Shown here piece by piece: positions 1 through 13,654 of a stretch of 64,000 nucleotides of DNA (its first letter is position 1; every line of letters begins with the position of its first letter). This DNA is from Caenorhabditis elegans (Eukaryota; Nematoda; Chromadorea; Rhabditida; Rhabditidae). The stretch spans positions 6,324,001 to 6,388,000 of the forward strand of contig NC_003282.8 of NCBI RefSeq assembly GCF_000002985.6. Direction: 5' to 3'. The translations under genes and the position numbers were made by a program. The notes under the pieces were generated by a model. That model saw only the letters and a program-made list of their open reading frames with translations, made no database searches and was not told the origin of the DNA.

Positions 1-344
1 CGAATTATGACTTTCTAATGTGAAATTTATCTGTTCTTCTATAGGTTATCGTCGAAAAATCAATAGTTTCATGAGGAAATTTTTTTTTAGGCCGGAATCT
101 TTTCTCGAACGAAATCCCAATTCTTACCGATTTGACAATTTATTGTGTCTTTTTCATCCACTAATTTGTATACTTTTCAGGGTATTTTCTAGATAGTCTT
201 AACGGCTACACTTTTTTAATTTCCAAGGCTTTTTTATCCAGCTTTTACCTTTATTTGTTCTTTTTTTTTGGTTCAGTAAAGTAAGGTGGGTGAATTAAAG
301 GTCTCGATGCAGTAAATATAGTTGTGTTTCAGATAGTAGTAAAA
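1..344. other. 5' flank of sqd-1
   Basis: AT-rich non-coding DNA with no supported ORF. It ends in a strong acceptor (tgtgtttcag, AG at 331-332) 12 bases before the sqd-1 ATG. This is the usual position of an SL1 trans-splice site, so much of this stretch may be outron and promoter. Confidence 0.6.
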
Positions 345-1435
345 ATGGAAGCTACAGATAACAAGATTAACGGTAACGCCTCTGAGACTATCAAGGAAAA
401 TGGACACTCGACGAAGGGAAACGAGGACAAGAAGATATTCGTTGGTGGAATCTCGCCCGAAGTGAACAACGAAGATTTGAGCTCCCACTTCACCCAATAT
501 GGAGAAGTTGCTCAAGCTCAAGTCAAGTACGACCGGACTAACGGCCGCTCCAGAGGGTTCGCATTTGTCGAGTTCACCACTGGAGAGGGCTGTAAATTGG
601 CCCTTGCTGCTCGCGAACAAACCATCAAGGGAAAATCTGTGAGTTCTTGTTTTTTTTCCTCGCCTACTTAAATGGCACTAAAAAGATATAAGTTCAATTG
701 ACAATAAACATATTTCTTGTTATAGGTCGAGGTAAAGCCAGCAAAATCGAGGGAAAACAAGAAGGTGTTTGTTGGAGGACTCCCATCGGACTACAGCGAG
801 CAAGATCTTCGCTCTCATTTCGAACAATTCGGCAAGGTCGACGACATTGAATGGCCATTCGATAAGCAGACCAAGGCTCGTCGCAACTTCGCTTTTATCG
901 TATTCGAGGAGGAGGAGTCCGCAGACAAAGCATCTTCCCAGACAAAACAGACCTTCGGAACTCGCGAATGTGACGTGAAAAAAGCAGTTCCACAAGGAAA
1001 ACGGTTCCCAGGCGCCCAAGGGCGTATGCCAGGTGGTCGCGGAATGTATGGTGGACGTGGTGGAAATAACAACTCGGGATGGTATGCTGGATGGGGACAA
1101 ATTGGAGCTATGCCATACGGAGCTACTGGAGCAGCTTGGGGAGACTGGTACGGAAACGGTTATTACGGCCAACAAGGTGCAGCACATCACAACAACAGCG
1201 GATCATCGCAAGGTTACGGAAGCGGATACCAGAGTTAGTTTTGTTACTATTTGATTCCATGTCTTGTGACTCATTCCACAAGGAATGCATCAGTATACTT
1301 ATTCTATCAGGTTTTGCAGGAAATAACAGTGGATTCGATTACCAACAAGCTCAAGGAGCCAGACAGGGCAACAATGGCCAACCACGCTTCCAACAGCAGC
1401 CACAACAACAAACTGCTCAAGCCCAACAGTTCTAA
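345..1435 (+). CDS. sqd-1: SQD-1, hnRNP A/B-type two-RRM RNA-binding protein
   Basis: Three exons: 345-638, 726-1233, 1320-1435 (305 aa). All introns are GT-AG and the phases agree. RRM1 has RNP2 IFVGGI (residues 31-36) and RNP1 RGFAFVEF (about 70-77). RRM2 has VFVGGL (112-117) and RNFAFIVF (about 151-158). From about residue 190 the protein becomes Gly/Tyr/Asn-rich and ends in a Gln-rich tail, the layout of Drosophila Squid and human hnRNP D/AB. Family members bind mRNA in nucleus and cytoplasm and act in splicing, localisation and translation. The ATG at 345 was chosen because an acceptor lies at 332; an in-frame ATG at 324 lies upstream of that acceptor. The last intron could also use an acceptor at 1310, but only 1319 keeps the frame. 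The gene name is from recall of the worm orthologue. Confidence 0.93.
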
Positions 1436-2532
1436 ATGTGCCTTCAGAACATCACCTCAATCACCATCTGAAATGCCTCCATCACAGTCCTCTTCAGAAT
1501 TCCTGTTTCCTTCCTACCTAATCTTTCAAAAAATGTCCAAATTGTTTTGTCCTCACGCCCAGACTCAATCAAAAGCAGTTACAAATCGACCCTAAATTTC
1601 TAACGCGCGTTTTTCTTTAATTCCTTTTTTGGCAATGACGATCTGAGATGTGTTGTTCCCGAGGTTGAATTTTATATCGAACCAGTTTGTTTTGTTTCTC
1701 TGATTCTCACCCAAACTATCATCGACTCTCAACTTTTTTCCGTTGGTAATCTTTGATTTGAATAACTCCAGGAATAATAATAACATACTTTTGTTGTTTT
1801 AGATGATGTTCTTGTGAACATAATACTTTATCCACCCGCCTTTTTAGATGTGTAGAAGTACTTTATTTCCATCAGTTTTTTCAGTCATTTTTTGTTGTTT
1901 TAATTGTTTCGCTCGTTTTTTCTTTGAGCGATTCTGCGGCAGAAAACAAACTGTATTTTTACTTCTCTTCCCTAAAGTCTGTATGCTTCGCCCCCAATTT
2001 TTGTCTTTTAGTTGTTGTTATGGTGCTTTTTCCTTTGTTCAGGAACTGGTAACCAATTAGACTGTGCAATTCACTGTAGTTGTCAAGTATATTCACATTG
2101 AATTGTGCAGTTAGTTGTTAATTTCCCTCATCTCATTGAAGTGTATCTGATGAATCGTCAGGTGTCCCGTCTTCGTCTAATCTCACAACACCCAGCCACC
2201 CAACAAAAGCTTCTCCCTTTTTCTCCTTCGTTTTTTGCCAATCTCACCCGTAAATTCGCTCCCAAAAGCCCCCCCCCAACCGATTCTAATAACTGCCTCT
2301 TCGTTTGACATGTTATTTGTTGTCACATTCGTTTTTAATGTATGATAGATTCATGTCAAACATTTGTGTTGATATTAAGCTGAGAATGAAATTTTTGAGG
2401 ACTAGTTGTTCTTATATTATCATTAAATTTTTATGCTTCATGAATTGAATGCGAACAGGTGGGTTGCCGTGAAAAATATCTCACTTGGGAACAATAAACT
2501 TCAATATTTAGAAGTCAATTTTCAGATAAAAT
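1436..2532. other. sqd-1 3' UTR and lsm-8 upstream region
   Basis: T-rich non-coding stretch holding the sqd-1 3' UTR and the 5' flank of lsm-8. Short ORFs here lack coding character. An acceptor (caattttcag, ending 2525) immediately precedes the lsm-8 ATG. The gap is long for an operon, so separate promoters are likely. Confidence 0.5.
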
Positions 2533-5205
2533 ATGACTTCAACTCTAGATGCGTACATGAATCGGATGGTGAACGTGGTCACTGGTGATGGTCGGGTTAT
2601 CGTTGGACTTCTGAAGGTAAAATATCTAGAAAGAAATGTTGCTTCTGCACTTGGCGACAAAGGTTCGAGCCTTTGTCAAGAAATTTCAAAAATGCAGCAC
2701 ATCTTGATTATTATAAAACACGAGATTTTGAATCCCAACTTTGAAGAAATTGTTCAAAAAGACTGAGCTTATGTGTCGGATTAAATAATTAAATTATGTT
2801 ACCTTTTAAAATTTCAATATTTTATTCAATTATACAATTTTAGGGATTCGATCAATTAATCAACTTGGTGATTGAAGATGCTCACGAAAGGTCGTATTCT
2901 GAGACGGAAGGTGTGCTCACGACACCATTGGGACTATATATTATTCGAGGAGAGAATGTGTAAGTTGAAAATTGACGGGACATAATTTAAAAATCGATTT
3001 TACCTTGTCACGGTGCTCTGCTTTTGGAATTTATAGGTTTTCTGCGACTAAAATTAGTTGTTGATGAAGAGTTTAGAAATGTCTCTTCTTGAATATCTAC
3101 TTCATTTATTCCGATGAATTTTACTTCCGAGTTCCCGTACCACCCAATCCGTGGGTCAAACGATCAACAAACCCTCGAAAACATTGGACTCGGCATGCTT
3201 TTCCTTCCATTCCGTGCACATTATCGAAAAACTGACCAATTGTTTCAATTGAGTAGTGGCGGAGCCGCCTGCTTCAGCAAAGAAGCTCTTGATCATGTAC
3301 GAGAGTGTTAAAAACCAAGACAGTTTTTATTGCTCAAAATCCATGGTCTTCTCTTGTTGAGAGGAGATGTTGGACTTTTAATAAAAGACCGGGTACAAAT
3401 GTTGAACATTTGGAGCATTTTATCTGGATTTTTTTTTCACATCGCCCCATTAAACCTTATAAAAAGCTTCACATCGCCTTGCTTGTTGCAAATTCGCTCT
3501 ATCGCCATTCTTCAATCTTTTCGAATCTAAAAACTCGTTGGTCATTATGTACTCTCTATTTCACCCGGTCTCTCTCTTCTGTTCTTTCTTTTGGAGTGCT
3601 CTACGGACCAATTGCTTCAAATGAATTATCGATTTTTTAAATTGTCGCGTTAGAATAGTTTCTCTGTGTTAAAACAGATCGACCTAATTTCAATTATCAT
3701 CAAGAGTTTTTTTTTCTATTCGATTCAATCTTTTCCGATGACATTAATCATCCGTTTTTTATAATGTTGCACCCATGCGATGATAAGATTTAATTGTGGT
3801 CGTTGACTATCAGTGCTGAGAATGGAATTTTCTCGTTCAATTCACTTCAAAACGGGTCAATGTTATCATCTCAGAAACATCAAATTGATTTTACTTCATT
3901 TCTTCCAGTTGAATATTTTCTATAACGTTCCGTCGACATACCTTCGCCAGTCAACATTGAGTCATCATTTAAAAAAAAAAGAAAGGTGCAAGTAGTCCTG
4001 GTACCTGATGTTCTATAACAACCAGATCAAGTGCTTCTGTTGTTCCTTTGATCATTCAGCTTTCGGCAGCCGTCTAAAAACATAGCAACTGGTCGTTTCT
4101 TGTGCTCTGTTACGGTCGGAAACACGGAAAAGTCGGGGAAGCATGACGTGTCAAAACATCTCTTCCAATCGTTCGGCATTTTCTCGCCCTCAATCACAAT
4201 TTGATGCTTGACCAATATGATTGCCCGAAGCCTTGCAGCAGCACCAGCAATTTATTTTGTTTGTACTCTTCACATTTTCGCCGGCAACAAAAAAAAACAA
4301 CGAAAGAGGGAAATAGTTATAGTGAACGAGAGAACGAATACGAAAATGGACAACGCGATGGGAAAAATGTTGAAAAAGTATCCGTTTTCCTATTCTATGT
4401 CGGAGCTTCACAACTTGCTTACTAGGTTTTCAGTTTTCAGTTTTACTTTGTCGTTTCTATCTGAAAAGCGCTTATAGTTAAAACATATTCAGTTAAGTTC
4501 CAAACGAACTAAAACTTTAAAAAAAAAACTCCTCGTTGAGCGAATGCGATTGATTATTTTATTGAAGTCTCTAAATTGGCTCTTCCAGTCTCTGTTCAAT
4601 ACCTAATTGTTTTCTGATTAGTTTCATTATATTTATTGATTTTTCGTTTCCGATACACCACTCTTCTCTATACTCCACTCCAAATGTCAAGTGATAAATA
4701 CTCATATTTCGAAATAGTTTATTTTTGGATAGGATACCCCTTCTGGCCCTATTCATGTCCCATTCAAAACACAATTTTATGAAATCTTTTCTCACTTTTC
4801 GTCAGTGTAATATAGCTGGAAAAGATTAATGTAGACATGCGTCAAATGTCCGAAACTTTCACAATTTCACACCTTTCAATTCATTCCGTTCGAACTTTGT
4901 TCAAAGAAAATGTGATTCCATGAAAAAAGTGTTCGGAACCTGTTCTGTTTCCCTCTGGAGAGGGGTGGAGAAATTATCGGAACACTTTTTCATTGCAAAA
5001 GTTGAAACTAAACTTTTAAAGCTATGATGTATATATATATAAAGACCAATTCTGCAACTACTGTAGATTTTTCCAAATGTTTCTTTTTGAAAATCTATCA
5101 TTTTTCAGAGCGATTATCGGTGAAATCGATGAAGAACTCGACAAACGCGTTGATCTGGAAAATGTGAAAGCGGCCCCACTTGCACCAATTTGGATTCCCC
5201 AATAA
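2533..5205 (+). CDS. lsm-8: LSM-8, U6 snRNA-associated Sm-like protein
   Basis: Three exons: 2533-2616, 2844-2959, 5109-5205 (98 aa; human LSM8 is 96 aa). The Sm1 motif spans exons 1 and 2 (VNVVTGDGRVIVGLLKGFDQ). The Sm2 motif is in exon 2 and runs into exon 3 (LGLYIIRGENV then AIIGEID). The C-terminus reads APLAPIWIPQ. LSM8 replaces LSM1 to form the nuclear LSM2-8 ring, which binds the U-rich 3' end of U6 snRNA for splicing. Intron 2 is 2.15 kb, unusually long for so small a protein. A trans-splice-type acceptor sits 7 bases before the ATG. Reading past the exon 1 donor gives a spurious longer ORF, which I reject. Confidence 0.93.
2960..5108 (+). other. long intron 2 of lsm-8
   Basis: GT-AG intron of 2,149 bases, AT-rich, with no recognised element. 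It holds an open 65-codon frame at 3114-3311 (plus) with mildly coding-like composition, plus shorter frames near 4027-4215 (minus) and 4208-4477 (plus). None matches a family I recognise. Confidence 0.5.
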
Positions 5206-5638
5206 TTTCCACACAAATCGATATTCTGCATTGACGCGTTGTATTGACTGGTTATTCTCATCGTTTCCCCCCACCATTTCTTCTCCCCATTTAAATCATT
5301 TTTCCCAAACTATTCTCCATTCTTTTCTTGTTTCCTTGACGGTTTTGTATTCATACCATCGTTTCTTTACCATTTTTGGATCTCTAATTTCCTCTCAAAT
5401 ATTGTGAAAATTTATACATATTTATTTGCTTTGTTTTTAATAGTTAATGTATTAAATATGCATTTATTCAAATTGCAACGTCATTGTATTTTTTCGTGTT
5501 TCAACCGTTTGTTTATCGGTTTAACATTTCTTTTTTTAATATCGTTTCCTCGTTGAACTTTGCCATTTCACAGAAATAACCTTGCAGAAAATATTCCAGT
5601 GCTCGATTTCAACGGAATATACGGATCGAAGTTGCAAA
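5206..5638. other. lsm-8 / seu-1 intergenic region
   Basis: 433 bases of T-rich sequence between two plus-strand genes. Acceptor-like sites end at 5586 (ttgcag) and 5599 (ttccag) just before the seu-1 start. The spacing is compatible with an operon with SL2 trans-splicing, but nothing here proves it. Confidence 0.45.
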
Positions 5639-8600
5639 ATGAGCAGTATCAGAGTGAGTTAAATAGAATGGGGAAAGGATAATTTTGAACAAGAGTTTTT
5701 GCGCGTTTTTCAACTTTCCTACCAGAATAAAAGCATAAAGTAAAAATCGATAAACATTTTTTCCAGAACCAGAACGACAATCGTCGACCAACATTCCGTG
5801 ATCATCGTACACCACAATTTAGCGGTCGTGGTGGTAGTGGTGGTGGCGGACGCCGTCTTCAAAATCCAGCTCATTATCCACAACGCAGAGATATGTCGCC
5901 GATTCGCAGATCTTCAGCAATTTCACCAGTCAGACGTTCACAGGATCATCGCCAACGTTCGCCTGAAGTTCGACGTCATCGATCACCGGAAAAGGAGTCA
6001 AAAGACGCAGTGGTTGGTAGATTCACACTCACACCCAAAATATCTCTATAGTAACCTCTTCTGTAATGGAATTTGTTGGATTATTGACTGAAACTTATCC
6101 TCCCCCACCGATTTCTTCGGGGGCTGTATCTTGAAACGCGACGAATCTCATCAATCTAGGTCACATCGACTGGATCTTCACGTGGAGCCACGTCAGCATC
6201 TGTCACGTCGTCATCGAGAAGGCATGAGAGTGGGGAGAGACATAGAGAGACTCATCGTAGAGAGGATAAAGAGAAGAAGCCAGAAAAATCTACGGTTTGT
6301 AACTAAAGACTAGACTCACTGAGCATTTTTAGATCCGAATTCAGTTATTTTCTACAAAAAAATATAAATAAAAACATTTGCAGGATCGTGATGCTGATCG
6401 TTCAAACAACATTGCTGCCAGAATCCAGGCTCCAGTCGTCTCATCGTCGACCCACCACCATCATAGCAACAGGCATGAAAATCGAAAGAGCACAGCAGTG
6501 GTAGGTTTATACAGAAATTCGTCAAGCTGAGTCATTGTATTCCCACTGTCACTGTAAACGTCGTCAAATAATAAAATGAGCTCTTCAGATTTATTATGCT
6601 CATTGGCTCATGTGTCACCGTGAACATAATGGATTCGAAGTTCTTCTAAACGATTCATTAACCACATGAAAATCATATATATCTATTCATTTCCCAATAC
6701 TGAAAACTTGGAAATTCTTGAATTGAAAATTCCCATCCCTGTCCAACTTCGTCTTCCTCTTCTGCTTGCACCTACAATTCCGTCTTCAGACACTTTCAAC
6801 TTTAGGCACTGAAGGAAGTGATAATAGAATAGTTTGCACATCGTAAACAATCGCTTCATATTTTATTTATTCCTTCTTTTCTGCTGCAACTTCAACTGTG
6901 TGTATCTCATCGAAATTGCCTTTTTTCGGCATTCTTCAAATTTGAATAGGCGAATGCCCATGCAAACAACGGCATTTATGTGATAGGACGTCGGTGCGAG
7001 AATTTTTGATGATAAGAATGTCAAACTGATTGTAGTGAGACTGAGAGCACTGAGTGATTGATGGCATTCCGCGCCTCTGTGTTGCTTTTCGTGTTTTAAT
7101 TGAAATTGAGGACACAAAGTGTGTTTCTTTTCTTTTATCCGCAAGGCATTAATGCAATTTTTATCATTTGAATGACGATCGTTATACGTTCGCTGTATCC
7201 AGAATTCAAATTTTATTCACGATTGAAAATATTAAGCTAAAACTGGAAATCTCGTATTTCTATTCTAACTTTTCACTAGAAACTACGCTATTCAATTTTC
7301 CTGTATTTTAGTAATACTTGTAATAGACAATAAGGCCTCTATTTCTATGTTTCTTCTGTCATTGTCCAGGTTATTTCATTGATAAGAAGATTATCACTTG
7401 TACTTAAGGATTAGCTTTCATATTGAGTCAAGAAAGCACACAAATATTGTCAGTTCATTTCTATATTTCTTACTTATGCCTCTTAAAATATATTGAAAAT
7501 TTGCAGAAGCGACCTGCCGCCGACAATCGTCCAATGACATACTCAACCGATGTTTCTGTGTCTCGACACTCGGAAAATCGCCGAAAATCGTCTTCGGATG
7601 TTTCACGTCGCCACGGGGATAAGGAGAAAAGAGATCGGAAACGTGAGGATGTAAAGAAGAAAAGTAATGGAGAACGATCGTCGAGCAGTGGAAGAAGACG
7701 TGAAGAAGATCACAAGAGAAAGAGTGAGAGCAGCAGAAAAGAGAAGAAAGATGAAGATGTTAAAGAAAAGGTTGTTGATGAGAATAAAGTAGAAGATGAA
7801 GCTGTTGAAATGCAAGGATTAGTGGAAGTAGACTGTTGTGAAGAAGAGGAGACTATTGAACAGGCAAAGGAACATGGTTCAGATGAGCCAGAACGTCCAG
7901 AATCTCACCAATCTGCTCACAGTGCAGCAGTCTCGAACGCCTCTCAGTGAGTTTTCTCCACTTTTTTTGGAATATTCTTATTATTGTTTTTCAGTCATTC
8001 TGACAGCGAAGAAGAGCTCGACTACGAAGAAGACGATATTGATGTTGATCTTGATGGTGATATTGATGTGGAGACAATGAAGATGGCTGCAAGAGGAGAT
8101 TTGAAGGTAGACGATACTACTGATGAGGATGAAATTAATGATGTGAAAGACGAAACTATGGAGGAACAGAAAGAAGATGGAGAGCCAGAAAAGAAGAAGC
8201 CAAGAACTTCAGAGAACGATGACAAGGATAAGAAGCATCATGGTACTTATTTTCGAAATATTCTTTGGGATCTGCATGCTCGATTCGGAAACTCGGAACT
8301 ACGTCCCCCTAGATCCCCTGTAAAATTTTATAGTTTCATATTTACTCCTGACCCCGCTTAACTGGACTAACACTTGCACTCCCATTATAAAAATCCCATA
8401 AATATCCCATTTCCTAGGCTCATCATCATCGAATAGCCACCGTCGCCGAGAAGACGACAAGGATCGCCGCCAATCTTCGGATCATCACAAGGAACGTCGC
8501 CGTTCACCAGCAACACGCCAAAGGGCGACAGATCACAAGGAATCGAGGAGAAGTGAGGGAACATCTACTCGTGTAGAATCAGCAGCATCAGCAGCAGGTA

Positions 8601-9344
8601 CAGAAATACAGAGAATACCATCGCTTCTTACGATGCGGATAGCAGCCCCTCCTGGGATTAAGAAATTGGAAACTTTATATCATAGTGGTAGTGGTGGTTC
8701 TTCTTCTTCTTCATCTCATTCATCTGAGATGATCATCGTCGGTGAGACGTTTTCTAACAGATGGTGTCAGTGCTCTTGTGCGCATCATTTGCCTACGACG
8801 TCGTCGGCAGCCGCAGCCGCCGGATCCTTAGATGCGTCCCCTGCTTCCTCTTCCTCATCGTCGTCGAATTCAGATGCATCTGTCTCGAGAATTCCGTCCC
8901 TGATGTCATTGCGGACCCCGTTTAATAACAGCTGCCTCTTTTTAGCGCCCCCACCACCACCATCATCATCATCATCATCGAAACGGAGTCATGAAGCAGC
9001 TGCACGAATCCGAGCACCATCACCACCACGTCGTTCGTTTGGAGATCGAGGAAATCGGAGTGATGAGCATCATGGAGGAAGTCGTCACATGGATGTTGGA
9101 CCACAACGTCGTCGACTACAGGATCATCGAGTCAGGGATGATGGAAGAAGAGTTAGCAGTTTTGAGGATAGGAAGAGACCTGAAAGAGGATTTCAAGATT
9201 CTGGACGAGTGAGTTTATCTTTGAAACATCTATAATTTTCAGTTTTTTTTTCAATAAAATGTATTTTTTCAGCGCCGTCGCCCTTCCCCACCACGTGGCA
9301 GACCTGGAGAAAAAGTCGTTCAATCGTACCGTAACGGAGTCTAA
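5639..9344 (+). CDS. seu-1: SEU-1, charged RS/SR-rich nuclear protein
   Basis: Nine exons with consistent phases: 5639-5653, 5767-6012, 6160-6294, 6384-6500, 7507-7946, 7995-8242, 8418-8597, 8946-9208, 9273-9344 (571 aa). The first exon is only 15 bases. The protein is low-complexity: Gly/Arg-rich after the start, then long Arg/Ser and Lys/Glu runs, an acidic block encoded near 7995-8150, His/Arg/Asp repeats and a Pro/Ser block. No enzymatic domain is visible. The composition suggests a nuclear protein linked to RNA or chromatin. I recall this locus as seu-1, a genetic suppressor of ectopic unc-5 in axon and cell guidance; that link is recall. Intron 7 (8598-8945) is in frame and open. Two donors (6012, 6500) share the odd context gcagtg before GT. 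Confidence 0.75.
8598..8945 (+). other. in-frame, stop-free intron of seu-1 (exitron-like)
   Basis: This 348-base segment begins GTACAG, ends TTTTTAG, and is a multiple of three with no stop in the seu-1 frame. Splicing joins ...SAA to APPPPPSS. Retention would insert 116 residues that are Ser-rich and contain a small Cys/Trp cluster (RWCQCSC). Both forms keep the downstream frame. Confidence 0.6.
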
Positions 9345-11002
<1,658 letters not shown>

Positions 11003-11248
11003 TAACTAAATTAATGTGTGATTTCTTATTCACATTCCGTTCAATAATTTATGTAACTCTAGTCATTATATTCAGCATAACTTATTTTTACATTTTCTTG
11101 TCAAAGTTTCTATTTCTCATTAATGCTAATTTTGCTCCCTCCCTTTTGCTATAAAATAACTTATGAATTATGCTTTGTCTTGTTTTTTTCGATGTTTTCA
11201 GATGTTTACTTCATTGTTAAATCCATGCGTTTCAACTTTTTTACAAAT

Positions 11249-11987
11249 TTATTCATACAAAGAAGCAATTGTCTTCCCTTGAGTTGCAAAACTTTTTGCA
11301 TCTTTAAAATCAAATGATATGAAAATATGGGCGGGATCAAGCTTCAACTGCTCATTGAGCACTGATGTCAATTTTTTTGCATATGAGTCATTTTCGATTC
11401 GAGAAGAAGGCCGGGTTGTTTGGAACTGAAAATTGTTATTCTTAATTTTCAACGAGTTGACATTTTCAAAAAAAAAAAACACGGTCTCTGGTCCCGGCAC
11501 GTCCAAAACTTGTCAGCTACCGTACCCCGGTATTCTATCACTTTTTAGTTAAAAATATTTTTCTCATAAAATTAACTTATATTTTATGAATCTAGTTAGT
11601 TTTTCTATTTTTCACACATTTCTTCTCGATTAAAAAAATTTTAATTATAAAAAAGTTTTCAGATTTTGAAAAATACACAGGTTACTGTAGCTGAAAAATT
11701 TTACACGTGACAAGACCCAAGCCTAATATTTTTTCAAAATAAAAAAAAACGCACATTTACAATTGCAACTGGAATTTCTTTATTCTCAAATCCAATTCTC
11801 ATTCTAACTGCCGGCTCAACAATAATCACGAATTTATCAGCTGGTAATTCCATTACAACTGATAAATTGTAGATCACATCTTGCTGAAAATATTAGAAAT
11901 TAGAAATTTCGTTTTATGCAAACTTACTTCAAACTTTTCTGGAATATCAGCACTTCGGATGTTGGTTTGAATTCGAACAACTTGCAT
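11249..11987 (-). CDS. mif-4: MIF-4, macrophage migration inhibitory factor-like protein
   Basis: Three minus-strand exons: 11928-11987, 11755-11883, 11249-11425 (121 aa, the family length). The N-terminus MQVVRIQTNI parallels the MIF opening (MPxxxxxTN). The last exon (KLTSVLNEQLKLDPAHIFIS) matches the alpha-2/beta region preceding the family's GFNG segment. MIF proteins form trimers; classical members have tautomerase activity that depends on Pro2 after Met removal. Here residue 2 is Gln, so that chemistry is probably lost, and no CxxC motif is present. An acceptor (ttttag) lies directly upstream of the ATG. The donor of exon 2 (GTGCGT) is weak; reading through it gives a short truncated protein. 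The symbol is from recall. Confidence 0.8.
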
Positions 11988-12447
11988 TTTAATTCTAAAA
12001 TTTTGAAATTCGGCTTGAAAATATTTTAAAAAAAAGAGAAATTGTCGTTTCGCAACATAAAAACCAACGGGAAAAAATGCTCAGCCAGCTGAGAAAACAT
12101 GTCGCTCGAAGAAAAGAGCGTGCACTCGACAATAAATACACAACTCCATTTGTCAATGTTATGTGCGCAGGATGGACAGAAATGGGATGACATGGAAACA
12201 ATTAGTACGGGGAAATGGAAATAAGTTTGACCTTGAATTTTGGGTTGGGCACACGGTTTTTTTGGTGAAAATCGGAAGTAGGTTAGGGAGACACAGATCA
12301 GAATGTGTTGCAACAACTAGAAGCAAGAATCACAGTTTTGAATCAATATTATTTATATTATCGTAATTTCATTAGGGTCTCGCCACGATCTCAGTTATGT
12401 AGTTGATATTATTCAGATGCAGATTTTCGCGATTTTTGCTATAATAA

Positions 12448-12525
12448 TACGGTACCAGGTCTCGGTACGACAATTTTTCTTAGACACAACCATGTCAGCG
12501 CTTTGAACAGTACTGTAGTTTCAAA
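12448..12525. repeat. half-copy of the 'ggtctcg' palindromic element
   Basis: Contains tacggtaccaggtctcggta followed by an acagtactgtagtttcaaac core, resembling one arm of the 9851-10120 element. The opposing arm is not evident nearby. Confidence 0.5.
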
Positions 12526-13342
12526 CTATCTTTGTTAACGAGAAGTATTTCCTGAAATTCGTACACCATATTTTTATTGCTGCGCTCCATTTTTCATGAC
12601 TCATAAAGCTGGAATAGGTTCAAAAACTTTTGTTTAGTTATTCTAGATTACTGTAGACTAAATCAGCTGGCTGCTCATCTCGAAATTTCCAACTCTTTTT
12701 TTCCACTCGGCTCAATTCCGTTCGCGATTCGTGACTCAACATTTCGAACTTTCTCTGTCTCATTAAAGTACCTGTCACGTGGGGACTCCCCTCTGTGACG
12801 TCACATATCACGTTGTCGTGTGATTTGTCTTCAACATTCTTCTCCTCCCAGACAAGACCACGTGCTTTTCGGTTTAGTGCAGTCTGTCCTTTCCATTTCA
12901 ATTGTATATATGCATGATGACAGAGAGGTGCAAGAGACTCAGAAATAGAAAGACAATGCGAGAGACAACATAAGACGTGGATACGCAGACGGAGAAACAA
13001 TGTGGGTAGTGCAAGCTGTGGACTACTGAGTGTTGAAACGAGTGGCGTGATCCTCCCGACCCTGTTCTCTGATGGCCTGAAATAGTGGGCTTTGTCAAGA
13101 GATTACAGAGAGACACGGAAAAGTGAGAAACTTTCTTCCGTTCTTTTGAGTTATCACGTAGTTTTCCAAACTGACAAGGTTTCTAAAACTGTTCACTCTT
13201 CACTTTTTTTCTGAGATTTGAATTTTTTCAATGAATTTTCCCGTGAATTCTTTGAAATTAACCGTATACAATTCCCACGTCTCATTTTTTAAATTTCTTT
13301 TTTATTTAATTATTGTTCAAAAGCGAAATTTTGTTGTTTTTT

Positions 13343-13600
13343 GCGCCAGAAATACGGCACACGGTCTCGACACGACAAGCATAGGAAATGTGAAAAGACG
13401 TGTGCCTTTAAAGATTACTGTAGCATCGATTTGTTGGAATTCATGCGTTTTATTGTTATATTTGAGTTGTTTTAAACATAAATAAAAGTGTTTTTTGTCT
13501 AAAAAACTATGAAATTCTATAAAAATTCCGCAACAACCGAGACCTTGTCGCATTTAACTAAAATTGTTCGTGGCGAGACCGGCTACCGTATATCTGGCGC
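13343..13600. repeat. palindromic MITE-like element, 'ggtctcgacacga' family
   Basis: The left end begins gcgccagaaatacggcacac and the right end is its imperfect complement, ending accgtatatctggcgc. The left arm carries gcctttaaagattactgtag. The element ends about 50 bases upstream of the phospholipase start, so it may overlap that promoter. Confidence 0.75.
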
Positions 13601-13654
13601 AAAAATCGTAAAATTTCACTTCCGAGTAATAAATAATTATTACCTTTTTTAGAT

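Larger units (their letters stand above)
11988..13654. other. mif-4 / phospholipase intergenic region
   Basis: Divergent promoters probably lie here. It contains one half-copy (12448-12525) and one full palindromic element (13343-13600). ORFs at 12638-13000 and elsewhere have no family resemblance. An acceptor (ttttttag) ends at 13652, next to the following gene's ATG. Confidence 0.5.

Noticed and set aside
2655-2685. gacaaagg-ttcgag-cctttgtc hairpin with a tRNA B-box-like ggttcgagcc
   Set aside because: No A-box, no cloverleaf arms and no acceptor stem; it lies within an lsm-8 intron.
3114-3311. 65-codon plus-strand ORF in lsm-8 intron 2, moderately coding-like
   Set aside because: No recognisable domain, no clear promoter or splice partners, and it could be chance in a 2-kb intron. 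Cross-species conservation or transcripts would be needed.
12638-13000. 120-codon minus-strand ORF between mif-4 and the phospholipase
   Set aside because: No domain and no coding-like composition, and it overlaps probable promoter DNA.
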